Of a stretch of DNA of 64,000 nucleotides, positions 8,743-16,304 are shown one piece after another; the first letter of the stretch is position 1; each line of letters starts with the position of its first letter. The stretch is taken from assembly GCF_021390425.1 (NCBI RefSeq), contig NZ_JAJUWY010000002.1:248001-312000 (forward strand). Direction: 5' to 3'. The DNA is from Lysobacter sp. GX 14042 (lineage in GTDB: Bacteria; Pseudomonadota; Gammaproteobacteria; Xanthomonadales; Xanthomonadaceae). The notes beneath the pieces were generated by a model. That model saw only the letters and a list, made by a program, of their open reading frames with translations, searched no databases and had not been told where the DNA came from. Both the position numbers and the translations under genes were made by a program.

Positions 8743-10053
8743 ATGACTCCCGCAGATCACGAATCACTGGACACCCTGCGCGAACATGCGCGCGAAGCGG
8801 CGCTACGCGGCAACGGCATGCGCGCCCGGGACTTGTTTTCCAGCCTGCTGGAGCAGAGCTCCGGCGATGCGGAAGCATTGAACTACCTGGCCATGAGCGA
8901 CCTTGCCACGGGACACGCCGACACCGCACGTGCCCGGTTGCGACAATCACTGGAGGCCAACGCCGGTGATCCGACGACCCGCAAGAACCTCGGGGTGGTA
9001 CTGCTCCATGATGGCGACCTCGAGGGCGCCCGGGAACTGTTCGCAGGTCTTGTCGCCGACGATCCAACCTTCTTTGTCGCACGTTTGCACCTCGGCCTGG
9101 TGCATGAACGCCTTGGCCAGCGCGAGCGCGCCGCCAACGAGTACTTCAGAGCGATTGTGACGGCCCAGCAGCACGGCCAGTGGACCTCGCCCCGCACCAC
9201 CGCGCCAGGATTGCGACGTGCCGTGGAGCACGCCATGGAAGTCGCGCGTGGCGGCCGCCGCGCACTGATTGCCTCGATGATGGAGCCCCTCCAAAGACAG
9301 TTCGGCCCCGAAGCCATGGCCCGCGTGGGGCAATGCGTCGCCGGTTACCTGGGTGACCTGAAGTTTGCGCCGTCCGATCCACGTCAGAGACCGCAGTTCC
9401 TCTACTTCCCGGGCCTGCCCGAAACACCGGTATTCGCCCCCGACCTGTTCCCATGGTATGCCGACCTGGAAGGCGCCATCGACGCGATCACTGCCGAACT
9501 GCACGGGGTGCTGGCGGATGCCCCACAACTGGAACCTTTCCTAGGCGAGCCGCCCCCGGGGCTGGAATCAAGTTACCTGGCGGGAAGCAAGAACACTGGC
9601 GCACCGCAGTGGGATGCCTTCTTTTTCCATCGCCACGGCCGTCGGTATGAGGCGAATGCGAGCCGGTGCCCCCGCACCATGAAGGCGCTCGACAGGGTGC
9701 CCATCGTCCGGATTCCCGGCCACGCGCCAGAGTCGCTTTTTTCCGTCCTTGGCCCGGGTTCGCACATCAAGCCGCACCACGGGGTCACCAACACCCGGGC
9801 AGTCACGCATCTGCCAGTGGTTGTGCCACGCGACTGCCGCCTGCGGGTCGCGGACCACCTACACGTCTGGGTACCCGGCTGCTGCTTCACTTTTGACGAC
9901 ACCTTCGAGCACGAAGCCTGGAACCACAGCGATAAGACCCGGGTCGTGCTGCTGTTCGATGTGTGGAACCCGCACCTCACCATTCCCGAGCAAAAAGCGT
10001 TGACCGCGCTCGTCCAAGGACTGGGTGAACTGGACCGCACCACCCTGGCGTGA
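8743..10053 (+). CDS. TPR-containing aspartyl/asparaginyl beta-hydroxylase family protein
   Basis: A 436-residue protein. Residues about 1-150 form TPR-like helix pairs (EALNYLAMSDLATGHADTA, NLGVVLLHDGDLEGA, LHLGLVHERLGQRERAANEY). The C-terminal half is the Asp/Asn hydroxylase fold of PF05118. It has the first iron-ligand region IKPHHGVTN, the 2-oxoglutarate region AVTHLPVVVP, the second iron ligand FDDTFEHEAWN and RVVLLFDVWNP, matching the residues used by the AspH family. No signal peptide, so probably cytoplasmic. By family it would oxidise a side chain or small molecule using 2-oxoglutarate and O2; the substrate is unknown. It has its own unit, cut off by a terminator upstream, between two receptors that share a 5' module. 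Confidence 0.85.
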   Translation: MTPADHESLDTLREHAREAALRGNGMRARDLFSSLLEQSSGDAEALNYLAMSDLATGHADTARARLRQSLEANAGDPTTRKNLGVVLLHDGDLEGARELFAGLVADDPTFFVARLHLGLVHERLGQRERAANEYFRAIVTAQQHGQWTSPRTTAPGLRRAVEHAMEVARGGRRALIASMMEPLQRQFGPEAMARVGQCVAGYLGDLKFAPSDPRQRPQFLYFPGLPETPVFAPDLFPWYADLEGAIDAITAELHGVLADAPQLEPFLGEPPPGLESSYLAGSKNTGAPQWDAFFFHRHGRRYEANASRCPRTMKALDRVPIVRIPGHAPESLFSVLGPGSHIKPHHGVTNTRAVTHLPVVVPRDCRLRVADHLHVWVPGCCFTFDDTFEHEAWNHSDKTRVVLLFDVWNPHLTIPEQKALTALVQGLGELDRTTLA

Positions 10054-10209
10054 AGGGCCGAAGCATCCCGAAATCCGGCGACACGGGCAGGATCGGTACA
10101 CCCCGGCCGTGCCCCCAACCTTGCCCAATCTGCCGCCACCGCCGCATCTCGTTGTTTTTACTGGGCTCCAGAGGTCGCGTAACATGAATCTAAGACTGTC
10201 TTAATGGGT

Positions 10210-10239
10210 CTTTAATTATTCCTCCAGCACGTCTACCAT
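10210..10239 (+). promoter_or_regulatory. Promoter of receptor 2, same form as at 5657
   Basis: CTTTAATT (10210-10217), a 16-base spacer and TACCAT (10234-10239), identical in blocks and spacing to the promoter of the first receptor. The gap between the hydroxylase stop (10053) and this promoter shows no other clear signal. Confidence 0.55.
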
Positions 10240-10323
10240 CGGACCCGCCTTGCCGGTTTGGCGCAACCCTTTGTCGCACCCGGGAAGGTCCCATGGGACA
10301 CCAAGACTGACTTGGAGAGAGAG

Positions 10324-13155
10324 ATGCAGTTCAAGACCCACAAGCTCCGCGACGCGATCACCTTCGCGCTCGTCGCGGGCGCCACCAGCGTCGCCGGTAC
10401 CGGCGTCGCGTTTGCCCAAGACTCCGGGCAGGCAGCCACCACCCTCGACCGCATCGAGGTCACCGGCTCGCGCATTCGCCAGGTTGACATCGAGACCTCG
10501 CAGCCGGTCCTGATGATTTCCCGCGAGGACATCGAAGGCCAGGGCTTCAGCACTGTCGCCGACATCCTGCAGAACGTTTCCGCGGTTGGTAGCCCGGCCT
10601 TCAGCCGCGCCTCGCCGCTGACCGCCAACCAGGAAGCCGGGGGTTCCTATGTCGACCTCCGCAACCTGGGGGCCCAGCGCACTCTGGTTCTGGTCAATGG
10701 CAAGCGCCTCGGCATCAGCACCAACGGCTACCAGGACGTATCCACCATTCCGTCGGCGGTCGTTGAGCGCATCGAGGTCCTGAAGGACGGCGCCTCGTCC
10801 ATCTACGGCTCCGACGCGATGGCCGGCGTGATCAACATCATCACCCGCAAGAACTTCGATGGGGCCGAGGTCAACGCGTACTACGGCCAGTACAGCGACG
10901 GCGACGGCACCACCCAGAACTATGACTTCGTCACCGGCTTCTCGGGTGACCGTGGTTCGGTCACCATCGCTGCCGAGTACCATCAGGAGGACGAGGTCTG
11001 GGCCAAGGACCGCTGGTTCTCCGAGAATACCCGTCCGGGCGTTCCGACTAGCGGACTGACCACCGTCGGGCAGTGGGGCAACTGGCGTCGCCAGGGCGCT
11101 GCTGCGGCTGATCCGTGGTATGCACCGAACCGCGGCAGCGATGCGTTGGACGAATCCGACTTCCACGCCCAGACCAACGACGATACCAGCCGTTCGAGCG
11201 ATCAGATGCACCTGCGCACCCCGCAGGAACGCCGTTCGCTGTTCGCCACCGCGGACTTCGAGATCACCGACAATGTCCGCTTCACCAGCGACATGTCATA
11301 CAACCAGCGTGACTCTTTCCGCCAGATTGCCGGCTATCCGCTGCAGTCCGTCGCGGTCGATGCGGAGATGCACGCCGACAGCGTGTTCAACCCGGTTGGC
11401 GAGACCATCGACTGGCGCCGCCGCGGCTGGGAAGTGCCCCGCAGCACCCAGAGCGACCTGACCACCTGGCGCTTCACCGCCGCGCTGGAAGGCTCGTTCG
11501 ACGTCGGCGACCGTTATTTCGACTGGGATGTCGGCACGCTGTACAACGAGACCGATCTGAAGGTCGTCAACAACGGCAACTTCTACATCCCCCACGTGCA
11601 GAACGCGGTGGGTGCGTCGTTTGTCAATGACCAGGGCCAGATTGTCTGCGGTACGCCGGAAGCGCCGATCGCCGACTGCGTCGCCTGGAACCCGTTCGCG
11701 GGCTTCGGTACAGGCGCCGTCGAGCATTCCCTCGATGATCCGCGCGTGCAGAACTATCTGTTCAAGACCGAACACGCTCTCGGCGGCACCGAGACCAACA
11801 GCTACTTCGCCAACCTGGCCGGTTCGCTGTTCACCCTCCCGGCCGGTGATCTCGGCTTCGCTGTGGGTTACGAGTACCGCAAGGAGCAGGGCGGGTTCAC
11901 CCCGGATGCCATCGCGCAGTCGGGCGACTCGACCAACCTGGCGTCCGGGCCGACCTACGGCACTTATGCGCTGGACGAGTTCTATGGCGAGCTCAACATC
12001 CCGGTGTTGGCCGACATGCCGTTCGCCCAAGAGCTGACGATCAACGTCGCCAGCCGTTACTCGGACTACAACACCTTTGGTGATACCACCAACAACAAGT
12101 TCGGGTTCAAGTGGCGTCCGTTCAACGACCTGATGGTTCGTGGTACCTACGCCGAAGGCTTCCGCGCCCCCACCATCTCCAATCTGTACGGCGGCGGCTC
12201 GCAGACCTTTACCACCAACTTCCATGATCCGTGCGATAGCGTTTATGGGGACGCTCGCGGCAATGCTCGCTGCCTTCAGGACGTGGCTGCCGACTACCGC
12301 CAGCTGAAGCAGGGCTTCGTGCCGACCGACTCGCGTGCTGACCAGACGCCGGTTCCATTTACAAACGGCTCGAACCCGTATCTGGAACCGGAAACATCCG
12401 AGTCCAAGAATCTCGGTATCGTATATAGCCCCAGCTACGTCGAGGGCCTGAGCATCGGCGTCGATTGGTGGAACATCGAAATCAAGGACACCGTTGTTTC
12501 CGATACGCCGAACCAGATGCTGTTCGACTGCTACGTCGCCCTGATCGAATCGCGCTGCGCTGGCTTCACGCGTGACCCGGTCACCGGCATCGTCGACGAC
12601 CTGACTTACGGCTACCGCAACGCCGGCTTCACCAATACCGAAGGTTTTGACGTCGACGTCGGCTACCGCGTCAACACTGACTACGGCCGCTTCGGCCTGC
12701 AGTGGGCCACCACCTACGTCAGCAAGTACGAGATGAAGGCGACCAATGACGAGGACATTCCGGTTTCGCAGTACAACGGCTTCGGCAGCTATTTCCGGAT
12801 CCGTTCGAACCTGAACTTGAATTGGTCGATGGGTGACTTCGCCGCCAACTGGGGCACGCGTTACTACTCGGGCACCAAGGACTCGTGCTACGCCGATCGC
12901 TGCAACATCCCCGAGTACCAAGCTCCGGATACCCAGGGTGAGGTTGTCTCGTACCACCGTGTGGGTGGCACCACCTTCCATGATCTCCAGGTCAGCTGGA
13001 ATGCCCCGTGGAACGCGAAGGTGTCGGTTGGTGCCAACAACGTGTTCGACTCGTACGGCCCGGTCATGCACAGCCAGCCGAACTCGAACTATGCGTACTA
13101 CGGTGGCTACGACATCGGCCGCTTCGTGTACATGAAGTACCAGCAGCGCTTCTGA
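10324..13155 (+). CDS. TonB-dependent outer membrane receptor, second copy of the pair
   Basis: A 943-residue receptor. The first 55 or so residues (signal peptide, TTLDRIEVTGSRIRQVD) are nearly the same as in the receptor at 5768; the plug is similar (VERIEVLKDGASSIYGSDAM) and the barrel is only distantly similar, ending in MKYQQRF. Start at 10324 with GAGAGAGAG just upstream. Same role as the first: TonB-driven import of an unidentified substrate. G+C and codon choice look somewhat lower in the barrel than in the first copy (more AAC/GGT/ACC mixing), judged by eye only. Confidence 0.92.
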   Translation: MQFKTHKLRDAITFALVAGATSVAGTGVAFAQDSGQAATTLDRIEVTGSRIRQVDIETSQPVLMISREDIEGQGFSTVADILQNVSAVGSPAFSRASPLTANQEAGGSYVDLRNLGAQRTLVLVNGKRLGISTNGYQDVSTIPSAVVERIEVLKDGASSIYGSDAMAGVINIITRKNFDGAEVNAYYGQYSDGDGTTQNYDFVTGFSGDRGSVTIAAEYHQEDEVWAKDRWFSENTRPGVPTSGLTTVGQWGNWRRQGAAAADPWYAPNRGSDALDESDFHAQTNDDTSRSSDQMHLRTPQERRSLFATADFEITDNVRFTSDMSYNQRDSFRQIAGYPLQSVAVDAEMHADSVFNPVGETIDWRRRGWEVPRSTQSDLTTWRFTAALEGSFDVGDRYFDWDVGTLYNETDLKVVNNGNFYIPHVQNAVGASFVNDQGQIVCGTPEAPIADCVAWNPFAGFGTGAVEHSLDDPRVQNYLFKTEHALGGTETNSYFANLAGSLFTLPAGDLGFAVGYEYRKEQGGFTPDAIAQSGDSTNLASGPTYGTYALDEFYGELNIPVLADMPFAQELTINVASRYSDYNTFGDTTNNKFGFKWRPFNDLMVRGTYAEGFRAPTISNLYGGGSQTFTTNFHDPCDSVYGDARGNARCLQDVAADYRQLKQGFVPTDSRADQTPVPFTNGSNPYLEPETSESKNLGIVYSPSYVEGLSIGVDWWNIEIKDTVVSDTPNQMLFDCYVALIESRCAGFTRDPVTGIVDDLTYGYRNAGFTNTEGFDVDVGYRVNTDYGRFGLQWATTYVSKYEMKATNDEDIPVSQYNGFGSYFRIRSNLNLNWSMGDFAANWGTRYYSGTKDSCYADRCNIPEYQAPDTQGEVVSYHRVGGTTFHDLQVSWNAPWNAKVSVGANNVFDSYGPVMHSQPNSNYAYYGGYDIGRFVYMKYQQRF

Positions 13156-13181
13156 TCCATCGGCATTGCTGAGCAACACCG

Positions 13182-13211
13182 CCACGGCCCCGAAAGGGGC
13201 CGTGGTTTTTT
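13182..13211 (+). terminator. Rho-independent terminator after receptor 2
   Basis: A 10-bp perfect stem CCACGGCCCC / GGGGCCGTGG with GAAA loop and a run of six T. It has the same GAAA-loop design as the terminator after receptor 1. Confidence 0.92.
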
Positions 13212-13284
13212 GGGCTCATCACTTGGCACAGGGACTCTTGCGACAGTAAGCTGCGTGATCCAAATAGCGATACGACATGCAATA

Positions 13285-13314
13285 GAAGAGGCCCTGCAAT
13301 TGCAGGGCCTCTTC
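13285..13314 (-). terminator. 30-bp perfect palindrome, probable terminator
   Basis: GAAGAGGCCCTGCAA followed by its exact reverse complement, without a loop. It lies just past the stop of the minus-strand gene at 13339, and may serve as its terminator, although the T-run on either side is poor. Confidence 0.5.
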
Positions 13315-13338
13315 ATTGTTCCGCCTCAATGACGCAGC

Positions 13339-13604
13339 TCAATTACTGGAGCGCCAGAAGCGACATTCCGCTAAAACGTGAACGTGCCAGTTTCCGCCCG
13401 GGGTGGACGCGTTAACTACTTCGAAATTCCAAATAGCTCCCCCCATTGCATCGCACTGAGTTTCAACCTGTGAAATAGCATCTGCTCGCGCCTCCCCGTA
13501 CGTAGTTCCGATGCCAATCGCGTCCAGCATCGTACTCGCAGCGAATGCGGAGGCACTTACCCCAGCATCAACCCCAAGGCACACAGCTTCGCAAAACGAG
13601 TCAT
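13339..13604 (-). CDS. Small secreted protein gene with a probable one-base frameshift
   Basis: An ATG at 13604 behind AAAGGA opens MTRFAKLCALGLMLG and then hits TAA. If one G is added to the GGGG tract at 13560-13563, the frame continues as VSASAFAA, completing a textbook signal peptide with an Ala-rich cleavage site. About 57 mature residues follow (from STMLDAIGIG to CRFWRSSN). The mature part has two cysteines (ETQCDAMGG and LAECRFW), suggesting one disulfide. The frame containing the mature part is also open upstream to 13659, but that extension has no signal peptide or ribosome binding site. So the gene is either broken or holds a sequencing error. Function unknown. Base composition is clearly lower in G+C than its neighbours. 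Confidence 0.6.
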
Positions 13605-13680
13605 GCGATCTCCTTTGAGTAATGTCACGCAGCCCTTTCGGGCTACACCGATATGCCACAACTACGCACCCACAGCAATC

Positions 13681-15471
13681 TTACGAGACGCTCAACTTCA
13701 CCAAAATTAGCTTTTGCTCATCCTTCAGCGCCTGCGGCATCCGCGGCCCGTAGCTGTCCAGGTACTCGCCGATGCTGTCGAACTCGTTCTTCCAGCCCTC
13801 GCGCTCGAAGCCGAACAGCTTCTGCCGCGCCTCGCCGGTCAGTTCCACGCCGTCGAGGTTGAGGTCCTCGGCGGCCGGCAGCCAACCGATCGGGGTCTCG
13901 ACCGCTGCGGCCTCGCCCTTCACCCGGCCGATCATCCACTCCAGCACCCGCAGGTTGTCGCCGAAGCCGGGCCACAGGAAGTCGCCGCCCTCGCCCTTGC
14001 GGAACCAGTTGACGTGGAAGATCTGCGGCAGCTTGTTGTTGCCGTCGTCGAACGACAGCCAGTGGCTGAAGTAGTCGGCGAAGTTGTAGCCGCAGAACGG
14101 CTTCATCGCCATCGGATCGCGGCGCATCACGCCCACCGCGCCGGTCGCGGCGGCGGTGGTCTCCGAGCCCATCGCGGCGCCCACCAGGACGCCATGGGTC
14201 CAGTCGCGGGCCTGGAACACCAGCGGAACCAGTGACGGACGGCGGCCGCCAAAGACGATCGCGCTGATCGGCACGCCCTCGGGGTTCTCGGCCTCGGGCG
14301 ACCAGCTCGGGCACTGCTTCGCGCTGACGGTGAAACGGGCGTTCGGATGCGCGGCCGGGCGCGTGTCGGCGTCGTACGGATCGCCGCGCCAGTCGGTGAC
14401 CGGCTCGCCCTCGCCCAGGCCTTCCCACCAGGGCTGGTTGTCGGCGGTCACGCCGACATTGGTGAAGATGGTGTTGGACTGGATGCTGGCCAGCGCGCTC
14501 GGATTGGACTTGGCCGAGGTGCCCGGGGCGACGCCGAAGAAGCCCGCCTCCGGGTTGATCGCGTACAGGCGGCCGTCCTTGCCCGGGCGCATCCAGCAGA
14601 TGTCATCGCCGATGGTGTTGATCGTCCAGCCATCCCTGCGGTAGCCCTCCGGCGGAATCAGCATCGCCAGGTTGGTCTTGCCGCAGGCCGACGGGAACGC
14701 GGCGGCGATGTAGTGGGTCTCGCCCTGCGGGTTGGTGACGCCCAGGATCAGCATGTGCTCGGCCAGCCAGCCCTCGCTGCGGGCCTGGTGGCTGGCGATG
14801 CGCAGGGCGTGGCACTTCTTGCCCAGCAGCGCGTTGCCGCCGTAGCCGGAGCCGTAGGACTTGATCGCCAGCTCCTCGGGGAAGTGCATGATGAAGCGGC
14901 GGTCCGGGTCGAGCTCGCCGGTGGAATGCAGGCCCTTGACGAAAGTGCCCTCGCGCTCGATCCGTGCCAGTGCCGGCGCGCCCATGCGGGTCATGATCCG
15001 CATGTTGGCGACCACGTAGGGGCTGTCGGTGATCTCCACCCCGCAACGCGACAGTGGCGAGTCGATCGGGCCCATGCAGTAGGGGATCACGTACATCGTG
15101 CGCCCTTCCATGCAGCCGTCGAACAGCGCGTCGATCTTCGCGTGGGCGTCGGCAGGGGCCATCCAGTGGTTGTTCGGGCCGGCCTCGTCACGCTCCGGGG
15201 TGCACACGAAGGTCAGGTGCTCGACGCGGGCCACGTCGTCCGGGTCGGAGCGGTGCAGCCAACTGCCCGGATGGGTGTCGTGGTTGAGGCGGACCAGGGT
15301 GCCGTCGGCTTCCATCGCGGCGACCAGGGCGGCGTTCTCGGCATCGCTGCCATCGCACCAGTGGATCCGCTCGGGCCGGGTCAGCGCGGCGACTTCGGTC
15401 ACCCAGTCATTGAGCGCCTTGAGGGAACTGCCGGCGCTGCCGGCAATGGAAACTTCGGAAACCGCATTCAC
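13681..15471 (-). CDS. pckG: Phosphoenolpyruvate carboxykinase (GTP)
   Basis: A 596-residue GTP-dependent PEPCK, which converts oxaloacetate and GTP to PEP, CO2 and GDP (gluconeogenesis). Visible motifs: RPERIHWCDGSDAEN near the N-terminus, the metal/substrate loop YGSGYGGNALLGKKC, the P-loop FPSACGKTNLAM with the reactive cysteine (about residue 260), GDDICWM, and the guanine-site region CGYNFADYFSHWL. The start is GTG at 15471 with GGAGG 8 bases upstream. The last dozen codons (KLILVKLSVS) are AT-rich and unlike the rest, and coincide with the edge of the low-GC island downstream. Confidence 0.95.
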   Translation of the reverse strand: MNAVSEVSIAGSAGSSLKALNDWVTEVAALTRPERIHWCDGSDAENAALVAAMEADGTLVRLNHDTHPGSWLHRSDPDDVARVEHLTFVCTPERDEAGPNNHWMAPADAHAKIDALFDGCMEGRTMYVIPYCMGPIDSPLSRCGVEITDSPYVVANMRIMTRMGAPALARIEREGTFVKGLHSTGELDPDRRFIMHFPEELAIKSYGSGYGGNALLGKKCHALRIASHQARSEGWLAEHMLILGVTNPQGETHYIAAAFPSACGKTNLAMLIPPEGYRRDGWTINTIGDDICWMRPGKDGRLYAINPEAGFFGVAPGTSAKSNPSALASIQSNTIFTNVGVTADNQPWWEGLGEGEPVTDWRGDPYDADTRPAAHPNARFTVSAKQCPSWSPEAENPEGVPISAIVFGGRRPSLVPLVFQARDWTHGVLVGAAMGSETTAAATGAVGVMRRDPMAMKPFCGYNFADYFSHWLSFDDGNNKLPQIFHVNWFRKGEGGDFLWPGFGDNLRVLEWMIGRVKGEAAAVETPIGWLPAAEDLNLDGVELTGEARQKLFGFEREGWKNEFDSIGEYLDSYGPRMPQALKDEQKLILVKLSVS

Positions 15472-15531
15472 GGGCTGGACCTCCGCCGGTGGACTGAAGG
15501 GAAAGCCCGGCGGGCGCCGGGCCCGGAAAGA

Positions 15532-16161
15532 TCAGGACGACGGGATCAGCGTCGCCATCATGTGTTCCACGTAGTCGTCGAACTCTTCCTGCTGCACCCG
15601 CGCCTGGCCCAGTTGCAGGTTGAGCTGCAGGAAGCCGACGTAGGCGGCATAGGCGAGCCGGGCCCGGTGGCGGGCCGCGGTACGCGGCAGTCCGGCCTGG
15701 CGGAAGACGGTGGCCAGGTACTCCAGGCGGCGCTCGGAGACACGACCGATCACCGGCTGCACCGCGGGGTGGTCCATCGCGCGCAGCAATTCGGAATACA
15801 CCACGTGTGCCTTGTACTCGTGGGCGACCAGCGAGAACAGCGCGCGCAGGCGCTCGCGCGGGTCCTGGACCGCTTCGAGTTGCCCGAACACCGCTTCCTG
15901 CTCGTTGCGCTCCCAGCTCTCCAGGGCCGCGACCAGCAGCGCCTCGCGCGAGGGGAAGTGCCAGTAGAAGCTGCCCTTGGTCACGCCCAGCCGGCGGGCC
16001 AGCGGCTCGACCGCCACCGAGGCCACGCCCTGCTCGGCGATCTGCTCCAACGCGGCGGCGGCCCAGTCTTCCGCGCTCAGGCGATTGCCACGCTCGCCGC
16101 GGCCGGTGGCCCCGGCACGGGTGGCGGTGTCATCCTTGCTGTGCGTGCGGGCTGGGCTCAT
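15532..16161 (-). CDS. TetR-family regulator, likely controlling fadE
   Basis: A 209-residue TetR protein. The helix-turn-helix lies at about residues 30-80 (AAALEQIAEQGVASVAVEPL, then RLGVTKGSFYWHFPSREALL), followed by an all-helical ligand domain. It is divergent from the acyl-CoA dehydrogenase gene, with 143 bases between the two starts holding two inverted repeats. This suggests an acyl-CoA-responsive repressor similar in role to PsrA or FadR of other Proteobacteria (inference). The ATG at 16161 is preferred; the 27-codon upstream extension would cover the operator and reads like non-coding sequence. Confidence 0.85.
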   Translation of the reverse strand: MSPARTHSKDDTATRAGATGRGERGNRLSAEDWAAAALEQIAEQGVASVAVEPLARRLGVTKGSFYWHFPSREALLVAALESWERNEQEAVFGQLEAVQDPRERLRALFSLVAHEYKAHVVYSELLRAMDHPAVQPVIGRVSERRLEYLATVFRQAGLPRTAARHRARLAYAAYVGFLQLNLQLGQARVQQEEFDDYVEHMMATLIPSS

Positions 16162-16224
16162 GGGGACGGGAGTGTAGCAACCGGGGCCCCCGCCGGGACG
16201 CGGAACCGCCCCCACGCACGGAAC

Positions 16225-16276
16225 CAAACAAGCGTTTGACATCCCCCTTCACGGCGAAACATACTCGGCCGTATGT
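16225..16276 (+). promoter_or_regulatory. fadE promoter with two inverted-repeat operators
   Basis: The -35 box TTGACA (16236-16241) and -10-like CATACT (16260-16265) are spaced by 18 bases. CAAAC-N4-GTTTG (16225-16238) overlaps the -35, and ACATAC-N6-GTATGT (16259-16276) overlaps the -10. The first repeat has the form published for PsrA sites in Pseudomonas (G/C-AAAC-N2-4-GTTT-G/C). Placement over the promoter suits a repressor, most simply the divergent TetR protein. Confidence 0.6.
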
Positions 16277-16304
16277 AGAGGCGCCACCGCGCCGGAGCGA
16301 ACCC

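Noticed and set aside
6104-9082. A 992-codon open frame antisense to receptor 1
   Set aside because: Caused by high G+C and codon bias of the receptor gene; it crosses the terminator and has no family features.
11296-13185. Long antisense open frame over receptor 2
   Set aside because: Same cause; the receptor on the plus strand is certain.
14347-16239. A 630-codon plus-strand frame over pckG and tetR
   Set aside because: Low-complexity shadow of two well-supported minus-strand genes.
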